In this document: in pieces, positions 16,318 to 24,952 of the stretch
Layout: every line of letters starts with the position of its first letter
Position numbering within the stretch: the first letter of the stretch is position 1
DNA from: Aromatoleum toluclasticum ATCC 700605
GTDB taxonomy: Bacteria; Pseudomonadota; Gammaproteobacteria; Burkholderiales; Rhodocyclaceae
NCBI RefSeq assembly: GCF_000378245.1
Contig: NZ_KB899503.1
Location: 1 to 64,000 of the forward strand
Length of the DNA: 64,000 bases
Reading direction: 5' to 3'
Notes under the pieces: generated by a model
Database searches by the model: none
What the model was told of the DNA's origin: nothing
What the model saw: the letters and a program-made list of their open reading frames with translations, nothing else
Position numbers and translations under genes: made by a program

Positions 16318-17765
16318 GCCGAGTCATCGTTCGCATTCCGACTCCGCTGCGTTCCTACACGGATGGCGCCGACGAAGTCGAGGTCGAGGCCGCCACGGTC
16401 GGCGATGCGCTGCAGGCGCTGGCCCATCGTCACGAAGGGCTGTTGTCGCGCGTGTGTGCGGCCGACGGATCGCTGCGCCCCTTCGTGAACATTTACCTCG
16501 GCGCGGACAACATACGCGACCTTGGCGGACTCGCGGTTGCCCTGCCCCATGACGGCGCCGTGCTCGCGATCGTTCCTGCGGTGGCAGGTGGCGCGGGCGG
16601 CGCGCGCGAACGGCGCATCACGGAACTGAAGGCCAGCGTGCCCGAGGTCGGTCCGCGCGAAGCGTTGGCCCAACAGGCGCAAGGCGCAGCACTGATCGAC
16701 GTGCGCGAGGCGGACGAGATCGCCCAGGGCAGCCCCCGCGGCGCATTCCGCCTCGGTCGCGGTTTTCTCGAACTGCGCGTGGAGGAAGCCATTCCGGATA
16801 CCGACCGGCCGCTGCTGATAATGTGCGGCGGAGGCGTCCGCTCGCTGTTCGCGGCCGAAGGCCTGCAGCGGCTCGGCTATCGCAAGGTCGCGTCGGTGGC
16901 CGGCGGTTTCTCGCGCTGGAAGGCGGAAGGCCTGCCCTTCGAGACCCCGCGCGGCCTCGATCCGCACGCGCGCGAACGCTATGCGCGCCACCTGACGATG
17001 CCGGAAGTCGGCGAAGCCGGGCAGCGGCGCCTGCTGGACAGCCGCGTGCTGCTGATCGGGGCAGGCGGACTGGGCTCGCCGGCGGCCCTGTATCTCGCCG
17101 CGGCCGGTGTCGGCACGCTGGGCATCGTCGACCACGACGTCGTCGATCGCTCCAACCTGCAACGGCAGATCCTGCACAACGACGAACGCATCGGCCAGCC
17201 CAAGGTCGACTCCGCGCGCCGCACGCTGCAGGGCCTCAACCCGTCCGTGGACATCGCAACCTGGGCGGAACGCCTCACTTCCGCCAACGTGGAACGCATC
17301 CTCGAAGGCTACGACGTGGTCGTCGACGGCTCCGACAACTTCCCCACCCGCTACCTCGTCAACGACGCCTGCGTGCGCCTGCAGATTCCCTGCGTACACG
17401 GCTCCGTGTACCGCTTTGAAGGCCAGGTCACGGTGTTCTGGCCGGCTTATCCGACGCGGCGCGGCCCCTGCTATCGCTGCCTCTATCCCGAACCGCCCCC
17501 CGCCGAATTTGCGCCTTCGTGCGCGGACGCGGGCGTGCTGGGCGTATTGCCCGGCGTCGTGGGGCTGCTCGAAGCGGTCGAGACGATCAAGCTGCTACTG
17601 GGTCTGGGCGACCCGCTGGTCGGGCGGCTGCTGCATTACGACGCCCTGCGCGCCCGCTTCGACGAATACCGGCTCGCCGCGAATCCCGACTGCGCGCTGT
17701 GCGCGGAAGGGCGCGCGTTCCCGGGCTACGTCGACTACGACGCATTCTGCGCAACGGCTGCGTAA
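16314..17765 (+). CDS. Fusion protein: MoaD/ThiS-like Ubl + rhodanese + MoeB/ThiF E1
   Basis: 483 aa from the ATG at 16314. Residues 1-93 are a MoaD/CysO-like ubiquitin fold (MSRVIVRIPTPLRSYTDG...VNIYLGADNIR...AIVPAVAGG) whose diglycine (92-93) is internal. About 105-210 is a rhodanese domain with active-site CGGGVRS. About 215-483 is an E1-like adenylyltransferase with GAGGLGSPAALYLAAAGVG, the LQRQILH motif, and zinc-binding CxxC pairs (PCYRC and CALC). One polypeptide thus holds the sulfur carrier, the sulfur donor and the activating enzyme for thiocarboxylate formation. A free C-terminal GG is needed for adenylation, so processing after Gly93 or an unusual mechanism is implied. A Mec-like protease precedes it and a cysteine synthase follows. 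Confidence 0.88.
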   Translation: MSRVIVRIPTPLRSYTDGADEVEVEAATVGDALQALAHRHEGLLSRVCAADGSLRPFVNIYLGADNIRDLGGLAVALPHDGAVLAIVPAVAGGAGGARERRITELKASVPEVGPREALAQQAQGAALIDVREADEIAQGSPRGAFRLGRGFLELRVEEAIPDTDRPLLIMCGGGVRSLFAAEGLQRLGYRKVASVAGGFSRWKAEGLPFETPRGLDPHARERYARHLTMPEVGEAGQRRLLDSRVLLIGAGGLGSPAALYLAAAGVGTLGIVDHDVVDRSNLQRQILHNDERIGQPKVDSARRTLQGLNPSVDIATWAERLTSANVERILEGYDVVVDGSDNFPTRYLVNDACVRLQIPCVHGSVYRFEGQVTVFWPAYPTRRGPCYRCLYPEPPPAEFAPSCADAGVLGVLPGVVGLLEAVETIKLLLGLGDPLVGRLLHYDALRARFDEYRLAANPDCALCAEGRAFPGYVDYDAFCATAA

Positions 17766-17788
17766 GCGTGCTGCAACGGAAAACGGTC

Positions 17789-18727
17789 ATGGCAGCGATC
17801 CCGATCCGCGAATCCGCCCTGCTCTCCGGCGTCGGACACGTTCCGCTGGTCGAAGTCCACGCCGCCCGCGAGCTGGCGCCCGCTTGCCGTGTGTTTGCCA
17901 CCCTGGAGGGTGTGAATCCCGGCGGCTCGATCAAGGACCGCCCGGTCGTGCGCATGTTGATGAAGGCCCTGCAGACCGGTCGCCTCGACGGCGGACGGCG
18001 GCTGCTCGATTCGTCGTCCGGCAATGCGGGAATCTCCTACGCCCTGTACGGCGCGGCGCTGGGCGTGTCGGTCACTCTCGTCGTGCCGGGCAATGCCAGC
18101 CGCGAACGCCTGGATCGCATCCGCGCCAGCGGCGCCGAACTGATCCTCACCGATCCGCTGGAAGGATACGACTTCGCCGTAGCCGAGGCACGCCGCCTGG
18201 CGCGCGACCATCCCGACCGCTATTGGTACTGCGACCAGTATTCGAACCCCGAGAACTGGCGCGCGCATTACGAAACCACCGGCCCCGAACTGCTGCGGGG
18301 CGTAGTCGCCCACACCGGGCGGCCGCCGGACGCATTCGTCGCGGGCATCGGCACCGGCGGCACGCTGACGGGTGTCGCGCGCCGGCTCAAGGAGGGCCGG
18401 CCGGCAACGATCGTGGTCGCGGCGATTCCCGACGAATTCCCCGGCATCGAAGGCCTCAAGCCCCTCGGCCATCCGGGCGACATGGTGCCGGCGATTCTCG
18501 ACGAAGGCCTGATCGACCGTCGCGTGCCGGTGCGCATGGAAGACGCCATCCCGATGTGCCGGAAGCTGGCGAAAACGGGCTTGTTCGTCGGCCCGTCGGC
18601 CGGCGCGCTGGTGCATGTCGCCTGCCGGGTCGCCGTCGAGGATGGCTTGCGCTGCATCGCGACGGTGCTGCCCGACACCGGCGAGCGCTACGTGTCGACC
18701 GGACTCTGGTCGGGTGGAGACGGGTAA
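17789..18727 (+). CDS. PLP-dependent cysteine synthase family protein (CysM/CysO-dependent type)
   Basis: 312 aa from the ATG at 17789, 23 bases after the fusion gene. Fold-type II PLP motifs: LEGVNPGGSIKDR with the PLP-binding Lys, LLDSSSGNAGISYALYGAALG for the substrate loop, and GIGTGGTLTGVARRLKE for phosphate binding. The C-terminus is LPDTGERYVSTGLW. Neighbours point to use of a protein thiocarboxylate as sulfur donor with an activated serine as acceptor, as for mycobacterial CysM, not free sulfide. The acceptor (O-phosphoserine or O-acetylserine) cannot be decided from the sequence. Confidence 0.88.
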   Translation: MAAIPIRESALLSGVGHVPLVEVHAARELAPACRVFATLEGVNPGGSIKDRPVVRMLMKALQTGRLDGGRRLLDSSSGNAGISYALYGAALGVSVTLVVPGNASRERLDRIRASGAELILTDPLEGYDFAVAEARRLARDHPDRYWYCDQYSNPENWRAHYETTGPELLRGVVAHTGRPPDAFVAGIGTGGTLTGVARRLKEGRPATIVVAAIPDEFPGIEGLKPLGHPGDMVPAILDEGLIDRRVPVRMEDAIPMCRKLAKTGLFVGPSAGALVHVACRVAVEDGLRCIATVLPDTGERYVSTGLWSGGDG

Positions 18728-18773
18728 CACGACAACGGGAAGCACAGGGAGCTACGAATGCATGGAGGGTGCC

Positions 18774-19433
18774 ATGGCACTGCGATTAGGCGACGATGCA
18801 CCGGATTTCACGGCGGAAACGACCCAGGGAACGATCCGGTTTCACGAGTGGATAGGGGACGGGTGGGCAATCCTGTTCTCGCATCCGAAGGATTTTACGC
18901 CCGTCTGCACAACGGAACTGGGCTATATGGCGGGGCTCAAGGAGGAATTCGACAAGCGCAACACCAAGATCATCGGCCTGAGCGTGGACAGCGTGAGCGA
19001 CCATGATCGCTGGTCGAAGGATATCGAGGAGACGCAGGGGCATCGCGTCAATTACCCGCTGATCGGCGACCCCGAACTGAAAGTGGCCAAGCTCTACGAC
19101 ATGATCCACCCCAACGCCAGCGGCAGCGCACAGGACCGCACCGCACAGGACAACCTGACAGTGCGTTCGGTGTTCGTGGTCGGGCCGGACAAGAAGATCA
19201 AGCTGATGCTCACCTACCCCATGAGCACCGGCCGCAACTTCGATGAAGTCCTGCGCGTGCTCGACTCGATCCAGCTCACGGCCAGGTACAAGGTGGCGAC
19301 GCCGGTCAACTGGAAGGCGGGCGAGGACGTGATCATCGTGCCCTCGGTTTCCGACGAGGAGGCGAAAACGCGCTTCCCGGACGGATGGAAGGCTCCCAAG
19401 CCCTACCTCCGCATCGTTCCTCAGCCCAAATAG
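18774..19433 (+). CDS. Peroxiredoxin, 1-Cys (Prx6/AhpC-TSA) type
   Basis: 219 aa. The ATG at 18774 is preferred because GGAGGG lies just before it; an in-frame ATG at 18762 would add four residues. The peroxidatic site is FSHPKDFTPVCTTELG. The C-terminal domain (YKVATPVNWKAGEDVIIVPSVSDEEAKTRFPDGWKAPKPYLRIVPQP) is that of the Prx6 subfamily. It reduces peroxides in the cytoplasm. It follows the cysteine-synthesis operon by 46 bases and may be co-transcribed, linking sulfur supply and peroxide defence. Confidence 0.93.
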   Translation: MALRLGDDAPDFTAETTQGTIRFHEWIGDGWAILFSHPKDFTPVCTTELGYMAGLKEEFDKRNTKIIGLSVDSVSDHDRWSKDIEETQGHRVNYPLIGDPELKVAKLYDMIHPNASGSAQDRTAQDNLTVRSVFVVGPDKKIKLMLTYPMSTGRNFDEVLRVLDSIQLTARYKVATPVNWKAGEDVIIVPSVSDEEAKTRFPDGWKAPKPYLRIVPQPK

Positions 19434-19529
19434 CGGCAGTGCGCCGGGGAACGCGCGGCCGGCTCTTGCGGTCAGTCGGGAAGGTGCTCTATACATGAAA
19501 TGACCCGTTTCGACCCCGAGGAGCCGATC

Positions 19530-19958
19530 ATGCCGAGAAAAGCCACTGCTCATGAGCCCGCGCATGCGCCGCCGATCGATGCGGCACCCGATGAATCGCG
19601 TGCGACCTGGCCGTTTGCCGACGTAACGGCGGCCTGGATGGGGATGCCCTGGGTCAACCTGTGGATGCAGTCCTGGGCAACGTGGCTCGGACAGCACGAC
19701 GAAGGCCATCCCCCGGCGCGCTCCTCCGGGCGCGCCCGCTCGCGGCGTCCGGAGCGGCGGCACGCGGAACTCCCGTGGGTTCCCCGGATCGAGTCGACGG
19801 TGATTCCCTTCTGCCGCTCCGAGGACGAGCCCGGGGCGGAAGCGACGAGGCTGTCGATGCGCCTGCGTGTGCCGACCTTGCCCTGGATGGGGGGCAGCAA
19901 CGTGATCTCCATCGACACCGTGATGCCTCACGGGCCGGACAAGAAGCGCGACGACTGA
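19530..19958 (+). CDS. Hypothetical protein, Pro/Arg-rich with Trp-rich N-terminal segment
   Basis: 142 aa from the ATG at 19530, chosen because GAGGAG lies 6 bases ahead; the ATG at 19500 would add ten residues. Visible features: a Trp-rich stretch WPFADVTAAWMGMPWVNLWMQSWATWLGQ, a basic Ser/Arg segment (ARSSGRARSRRPERR), and a C-terminal half with VPTLPWMGGSNVISIDTVMP. There is no signal peptide or recognised domain. The Trp-rich part resembles segments of granule- or membrane-associated small proteins, but no function is claimed. Confidence 0.6.
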   Translation: MPRKATAHEPAHAPPIDAAPDESRATWPFADVTAAWMGMPWVNLWMQSWATWLGQHDEGHPPARSSGRARSRRPERRHAELPWVPRIESTVIPFCRSEDEPGAEATRLSMRLRVPTLPWMGGSNVISIDTVMPHGPDKKRDD

Positions 19959-20123
19959 GCGGATACACATCGCCGCCCCTCTCGCAAGGTATTCCCCGCC
20001 GCAGCCGCAACCGGCCTGCGGCGGGTTATCATTACCGCCGCATATCGGGTGTCGCCCCGGCCACAGGCCGTGCGCGACGCTCCGAGCCGCCTTGCGTAAC
20101 TGACCTGATCCCGGGAGTGTGAT

Positions 20124-20744
20124 GTGTCGAGATCCTTCCTGCGCCGCCTCGCGCCGGCCGCCATTGTTGCGGCTTCGCTGACCCTTGCCGGTTGTGGCTA
20201 CAACGATTTCCAGCGCCTTGACGAGCACAGCAAGGCGGCCTGGTCCGAGGTGCTGAACCAGTATCAGCGACGTGCGGACCTAATCCCCAACCTCGTCGCG
20301 ACCGTCAAGGGCGAAGCAAACTTCGAGCAGGAAACGCTCACGAGGGTGATCGAGGCACGCGCGAAAGCGACCTCGATCCAGCTCACCCCCGAAATGCTGG
20401 CCGACCCCCAGGCGATGGAACGCTTCCAGCAGGCGCAAGGCCAGTTGGGCGGCGCCCTGTCGCGCCTGCTCGCGGTGGCCGAGAACTACCCGAACCTGAA
20501 GGCCAACCAGGCCTTCCAGGATCTGCGCGTGCAGCTCGAGGGCACCGAGAACCGCATCACCGTTGCGCGCAACGGCTATATCAAGACCGTGCAGGAATAC
20601 AACATCCTCGCTCGCAGCTTTCCGACGAACCTGACCGCAATGGTGTTCAGCTACGCGCCTAAGGCGGGATTCACCGTCGCGAACGAGCAGGAGATTTCGC
20701 AGCCCCCGGCGGTGGATTTCGGCGGTGGCGCAGCCAAGCGCTGA
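20124..20744 (+). CDS. lemA: LemA family lipoprotein
   Basis: 206 aa starting at GTG 20124, behind CCGGGAGTGTGAT. The N-terminus is a lipoprotein signal (LTLAGC, Cys at about 24). The LemA body follows: YNDFQRLDEHSKAAWSEVLNQYQRRADLIPNLVATVKG...ESTLTRVIEARA-like helices, and a C-terminal AYNILARSFPTNL-type motif. It is the first gene of a lemA-TPM-TPM operon common in beta- and gammaproteobacteria. LemA is a helical envelope protein of unclear function. Confidence 0.92.
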   Translation: MSRSFLRRLAPAAIVAASLTLAGCGYNDFQRLDEHSKAAWSEVLNQYQRRADLIPNLVATVKGEANFEQETLTRVIEARAKATSIQLTPEMLADPQAMERFQQAQGQLGGALSRLLAVAENYPNLKANQAFQDLRVQLEGTENRITVARNGYIKTVQEYNILARSFPTNLTAMVFSYAPKAGFTVANEQEISQPPAVDFGGGAAKR

Positions 20745-20787
20745 AGCCGTCCGGCCCCCTGCGCTGAAGCCGGCCGACGCCCGCCCC

Positions 20788-21681
20788 ATGCCTGCGCTCG
20801 CATACGCCCTGCGCCTGGCAATGTGCGTCCTTGCGCTACTGCTGTGGCCGGGCGCTGCGAGCGCGCAGGAATTGATCGCGGTTCCCCAGCTCACGGCACG
20901 CGTCATCGACCAGACGGGAACCCTGTCGTCGGGCGAGCGGCAGGCGCTCGAAGACAAGCTTGCCCGATTCGAAACCGAGCGCGGCAGCCAGCTCGTCGTG
21001 CTGATCGTGCCGACGACGGCACCCGAGGACATCGCCGCCTTCGCCAATCGCGTCGCAGCGGACTGGAAAATCGGCCGGCGCGACGTCGGCGACGGACTCC
21101 TGCTGATCGTCGCGAAGAACGACCGGCGCGTGCGCATCGAGGTCGCGCGCGCGCTGGAAGGCGCAGTGCCCGACCTGGCCGCGTTCCACATCATCGACCG
21201 CGCCATCACACCCGCCTTCCGCGAAGGCCGGTTCGCCGCCGGTATCGACGAGGGGGTGGATGCGCTGATGGCACGCATCCGCGGCGAGAACCTCGCCCTG
21301 CCCGAACCCGAAACCCGCGATTCAGGCGGCTTCGCCTCGCTGCAGGAAATCGCCGTCTTCGTCATGTTCGGCGTCCCCATCGTCGGCGGCATGCTCGTCG
21401 CGGTCCTGGGCCGCAAGCTCGGTGCGCTGGCAACCGGCGGCATCTTCGGCCTCCTCGCGAAATTCCTGCTCGGCAGCCTCCTGCTGGGTCTCCTCGCCGG
21501 CGTGCTCGCCTTCATTTTCGTCCTCGTGCTCGGCACGGGCGGCGGTGGCCGGGGCGGACGAGGTGGCCCCGGCGGGCCGGTCATCTGGGGCGGCGGAGGC
21601 CGGGGCGGCTTTGGCGGAGGCGGTTTCAGCTCGGGCGGGGGCGGAAGTTTCGGCGGCGGAGGCGCGTCAGGACGATGGTAG
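20788..21681 (+). CDS. TPM-domain (YgcG-type) membrane protein with Gly-rich tail
   Basis: 297 aa from the ATG at 20788, chosen because it begins a good signal peptide (MPALAYALRLAMCVLALLLWPGAASAQ); a GTG at 20725 inside lemA would add 21 residues. The TPM domain covers about residues 30-160 (LTARVIDQTGTLSSGERQALEDKLARFETERGSQLVVLIVPTT, GDGLLLIVAKNDRRVRIEVAR). It is followed by hydrophobic segments and a Gly-rich C-terminus ending SGRW. TPM proteins have been linked to phosphatase activity and photosystem repair; here the role is in the envelope, with LemA. Confidence 0.87.
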   Translation: MPALAYALRLAMCVLALLLWPGAASAQELIAVPQLTARVIDQTGTLSSGERQALEDKLARFETERGSQLVVLIVPTTAPEDIAAFANRVAADWKIGRRDVGDGLLLIVAKNDRRVRIEVARALEGAVPDLAAFHIIDRAITPAFREGRFAAGIDEGVDALMARIRGENLALPEPETRDSGGFASLQEIAVFVMFGVPIVGGMLVAVLGRKLGALATGGIFGLLAKFLLGSLLLGLLAGVLAFIFVLVLGTGGGGRGGRGGPGGPVIWGGGGRGGFGGGGFSSGGGGSFGGGGASGRW

Positions 21682-21712
21682 CGAAGATCACTTCCACGAC
21701 GGGGGAACGTCG

Positions 21713-22252
21713 ATGAGCGCCCTCGCCCGCCTCGCCCGCCACCTTTGGCTGGACGCCGGCGATGCCCGACGGGCCGTCGGCCCCGACGCGCTGCAGCGTC
21801 TGGAGTCGCGCGTGCGCGACAGCGAACGCCAGCACACGGGCGAAATCTGCCTGTGCGTCGAGGCCAGCCTTCCCCTGACCTATCTGTGGCGCCACCTCAA
21901 GGGCGCTCCAATCGCCGCTGTCGTGCGCGAACGTGCCGTGACGCTGTTCGGAAAGCTGCGTGTCTGGGACACCGAACTCAACAACGGCGTCCTGATCTAC
22001 CTGCAACTCGCGGAACACCGGATCGAGATCGTCGCCGACCGTGCCGTCGCACGGACCGTGAGCGACGCGGATTGGCAGCGCATGATCGCCGACGTCATGC
22101 CCGAATTTCAGGCCGGCCGCCATGAAGAGGGATTGGGACGCGCGATCGATGCCGTGAGCGCTGCCCTGCGATCCGGTTTCCCCGCGCCGGATACGGGCGA
22201 CGAAGGTGCCGCGCGAGCGAACCAGCTGCCGAACCGCCCCGTCGTGCGCTGA
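21713..22252 (+). CDS. TPM-domain protein, second copy
   Basis: 179 aa, ATG at 21713 behind GGGGGAACGTCG, 31 bases after the first TPM gene. The N-terminal part (ARLARHLWLDAGDARRAVGPDALQRLESRVRDSERQHTGEICLCVE) and RAVTLFGKLRVWDTELNNGVLIYLQLAEHRIEIVADRAVAR are TPM-like. There is no signal peptide or Gly-rich tail, so it is probably cytoplasmic or membrane-peripheral. It completes the lemA operon. Confidence 0.85.
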   Translation: MSALARLARHLWLDAGDARRAVGPDALQRLESRVRDSERQHTGEICLCVEASLPLTYLWRHLKGAPIAAVVRERAVTLFGKLRVWDTELNNGVLIYLQLAEHRIEIVADRAVARTVSDADWQRMIADVMPEFQAGRHEEGLGRAIDAVSAALRSGFPAPDTGDEGAARANQLPNRPVVR

Positions 22253-22286
22253 ACGGCCCCCTACTCCCTAACCTTACCCAAGCCGC

Positions 22287-22643
22287 CTACGCGCGCAGCG
22301 CCCGCCACGCGAGCAGCAGCCAGCCGGCGATCATCAGCGTGCCGCCGATCGGGGTGATCATCCCCAGCACGCGCCAGCCGCTCAGGGCCATCGCGTACAG
22401 GCTGCCGGAAAAGACCAGCGTACCGAGCACGAGCAGCACCGCCGCCGGGCCGATGTTCGGCAAGCGCCCGGCGCCGAGCGCGAGGAGCCCGGTGGCGTGC
22501 CACATCTGGTACTGCACGGCGGTGTGCCACCATCCGAGTTCTGCGGCGCCGAGCACATTGCGCAGCCCGTGGGCCCCGAAGGCCCCGAGGGCAACACCCA
22601 GCCCGGAGAGCAGGCAGCCCGCGATCAGAGAGAATCGATTCAT
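22287..22643 (-). CDS. DUF423 family membrane protein
   Basis: 118 aa from the ATG at 22643; the frame is open upstream, but MNRFSLIAGCLLSGLGVALGAFGAHGL is the typical DUF423 N-terminus. Four hydrophobic segments are visible, with WHTAVQYQMWHATGLLALG and LYAMALSGWRVLGMITPIGGTLMIAGW. Function is unknown across the family. It converges on the lemA operon. Confidence 0.9.
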   Translation of the reverse strand: MNRFSLIAGCLLSGLGVALGAFGAHGLRNVLGAAELGWWHTAVQYQMWHATGLLALGAGRLPNIGPAAVLLVLGTLVFSGSLYAMALSGWRVLGMITPIGGTLMIAGWLLLAWRALRA

Positions 22644-22803
22644 GGTTTCGTGAAGCGTCGGGTTTCCCCACGGCACGCGCCGCGCGGCAGAGCGCCGGGC
22701 GATGCGAACGCACCGGGCAAGCTGAAGGCGGATAGTGTCTGCCGCCATCGTCCGTCGCGCAATGGGCGCCCGCCCTTGGTCGGGGCGGGCGTTCTCATCA
22801 GCC

Positions 22804-24162
22804 TTACTCGGTCACGACACCGATTTCGCCTGCAAAGGCGAGCGCTTCCTCTTCTTCCGGCGCGTGCAGCGCATTGCGCGCGATCAGCGAGACCGCGAAT
22901 GCCGCAATGGCACCCGGGATCGCAAAGAACAGGAAGTTGAAATGCAGCGGCATCGCCATCGCCAGCAGCGTGCCGCCGACGATGGGCCCGAGAATCGCGC
23001 CGCTGCGGCCGACGCCCGACGCCCAGCCGATGCCGGTCGAGCGGATCGCCATCGGATAGAACTGCGCCGCATACGCGTACAGCAGGATCTGCGAACCGAT
23101 GGTGGTCGCGCCGGCCAGCGCGACGAGGACGTACAGAACCGCGGTCGGGCTCTTGTAGCCGAGCAGGCTGATGGACACCGATCCGATCACGAAGAAGACC
23201 ATCAGCACCGTCTTCAGGTGCAGGCGATCCGCGACGACCCCGCCGCCTACTGCGCCGAAGATCGCGCCGAGGTTCAGCACCAGCAGGAAGGACAGGCTGG
23301 AGCCGAGACCGTAGCCCGCCTGCGTCATCAGTTTCGGCAACCACGATGCCAGCGCGTAGACCATCAGCAGGCACATGAAGAAGGCCAGCCAGAACATCAG
23401 CGTGCTGAGCGCGCGGCCGTGCTGGAACAGTGCGACCAGGGGAACCTGACCGGTGTTGCCGGTCGGAAAGTCATAACGGTCGCCCGGCTGCGGAATGAAC
23501 TTTTCTTCGACGCGCGACAACAGGATCGCCGCCTCCTGGTCACGTTTTGCGTGCAGCAGGAAGCCGATGGATTCAGGCAGCAGATACAGGATTGCGGGCA
23601 GCAGCAGCAGCGGCAGCCCTGCAACGAAGAACACCGAGGACCATCCATAGACCGGGATCAGGTAGATACCCAGCCCCGCCGACAGCATCCCGCCCACCGA
23701 ATAGCCGCTGAACATGATCGCGACCAGCGTCGTGCGCAGCTTCTTCGGCGAATACTCGGTCATCAGGGCGACGACGTTGGGCATCACGCCCCCAATCCCC
23801 AGCCCCGCGAGAACGCGACAGACCGCGAACTCGGTGACGTCGCGCGCAAAACCATTGAGGAAGGTGAAGGTGCTGAAGAGGAGCACGCATACCGCGATCA
23901 CCTTCTTGCGTCCGAAGCGGTCGGACATCGGACCGAACAGCAGTGCGCCGAACATCATGCCGAACAGCGCGTAGCTGCCGAGGGTGCCGGCCTGGATCGG
24001 CGTCAGGCCCCACTCCTTCATCAGCACCGGCAACACGACCCCGTAGATCACGAGGTCGTAGCCGTCGAAGATGATGATCAGCGCACACCAGAACAGCACT
24101 TGCCAGTGGAAGCGATTGAATTTCGCCTCGTCGATCAACTTATGTACATCGATGTTTCTCAT
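22804..24162 (-). CDS. MFS aromatic acid:H+ symporter (AAHS/BenK-like)
   Basis: 452 aa, 12 hydrophobic segments. The first-helix motif FDGYDLVIYGVVLPVLMKEWGL is the AAHS aspartate signature, and the loop GPMSDRFGRKK is the MFS motif. Members import benzoate, 4-hydroxybenzoate and similar acids with protons. It is the last gene of the - strand aromatic cluster, 73 bases after the ABC transporter ATPase, so benzoate is the likely substrate. Confidence 0.9.
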   Translation of the reverse strand: MRNIDVHKLIDEAKFNRFHWQVLFWCALIIIFDGYDLVIYGVVLPVLMKEWGLTPIQAGTLGSYALFGMMFGALLFGPMSDRFGRKKVIAVCVLLFSTFTFLNGFARDVTEFAVCRVLAGLGIGGVMPNVVALMTEYSPKKLRTTLVAIMFSGYSVGGMLSAGLGIYLIPVYGWSSVFFVAGLPLLLLPAILYLLPESIGFLLHAKRDQEAAILLSRVEEKFIPQPGDRYDFPTGNTGQVPLVALFQHGRALSTLMFWLAFFMCLLMVYALASWLPKLMTQAGYGLGSSLSFLLVLNLGAIFGAVGGGVVADRLHLKTVLMVFFVIGSVSISLLGYKSPTAVLYVLVALAGATTIGSQILLYAYAAQFYPMAIRSTGIGWASGVGRSGAILGPIVGGTLLAMAMPLHFNFLFFAIPGAIAAFAVSLIARNALHAPEEEEALAFAGEIGVVTE

Positions 24163-24235
24163 GCCGCCGTGTCTCCTGGTATCGTTTTAATCCCGTACGG
24201 CTCCTCGCGGAGCAGCGCAGTTTGGTGATGGGCGA

Positions 24236-24952
24236 TCAGCTCACGCCCAGATGTTTGTGCAGCAGGTCGGGGTTCGCGCGCAGCTCGGCGCTGCTCGCCT
24301 CGTGGGCCACATTGCCCTTCACGAGAATGACGTTACGGTCGGAAATCGACGTCACGGCCGCGTGGTTCTTGTCGATGACGATGGTGGCGATGCCGGTGGC
24401 ACGGATCTGGCGGATGATGTACCAGATCTCCTTGGCGATCAGCGGCGCCAGCCCCTCGGTTGCCTCATCGAGGATCAGCAGGTCCGGGTTCGTCATCAGC
24501 GCGCGGCCGATCGTCAGCATCTGCTGCTCGCCGCCCGAAAGCTGGTTGCCGCCGTTGGTGAGCCGTTCGCCCAGCCGCGGGAAGGTGTCGAGCACGCGCT
24601 GGTAGGTCCAGTCGCGGCGCCCGTCCACGCCCGGCTTCGCGGCCATGATCAGGTTCTCGCGCACCGTGAGGTTCGGAAAGATGCCCCTGCCCTCGGGCAC
24701 GTAGGCGATGCCCTTGCGCGCGATGAGATAGGGCCGCGCGCCGGTCATCGTCTTGCCGCGCACGGCGACGCGTCCGTGGCGCGGGCGCACGTGGCCGAGC
24801 ATGCTGCGGATCAGCGTGCTCTTGCCCATGCCGTTGCGACCCATCAGGCCGACCGTCTCGCCCCGGCTGATGTGGAAATCGATGCCGTGCAGGATGTGGC
24901 TGCTGCCGTAGAACGTGTGCAGCCCTTCGGCTTCCAGGAGTACGTCACTCAT
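24236..24952 (-). CDS. Branched-chain-type ABC transporter ATP-binding protein (LivF-like)
   Basis: 238 aa from the ATG at 24952, 8 bases after AAGGAGA; a GTG six codons upstream is less likely. Walker A GRNGMGKST, ABC signature NQLSGGEQQML, Walker B DLLILDEAT. It overlaps the LivG-like gene by 8 bases. One of two ATPases of a HAAT-type importer encoded directly after benzoate-CoA ligase, so an aromatic acid such as benzoate is the likely substrate. Confidence 0.9.
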   Translation of the reverse strand: MSDVLLEAEGLHTFYGSSHILHGIDFHISRGETVGLMGRNGMGKSTLIRSMLGHVRPRHGRVAVRGKTMTGARPYLIARKGIAYVPEGRGIFPNLTVRENLIMAAKPGVDGRRDWTYQRVLDTFPRLGERLTNGGNQLSGGEQQMLTIGRALMTNPDLLILDEATEGLAPLIAKEIWYIIRQIRATGIATIVIDKNHAAVTSISDRNVILVKGNVAHEASSAELRANPDLLHKHLGVS

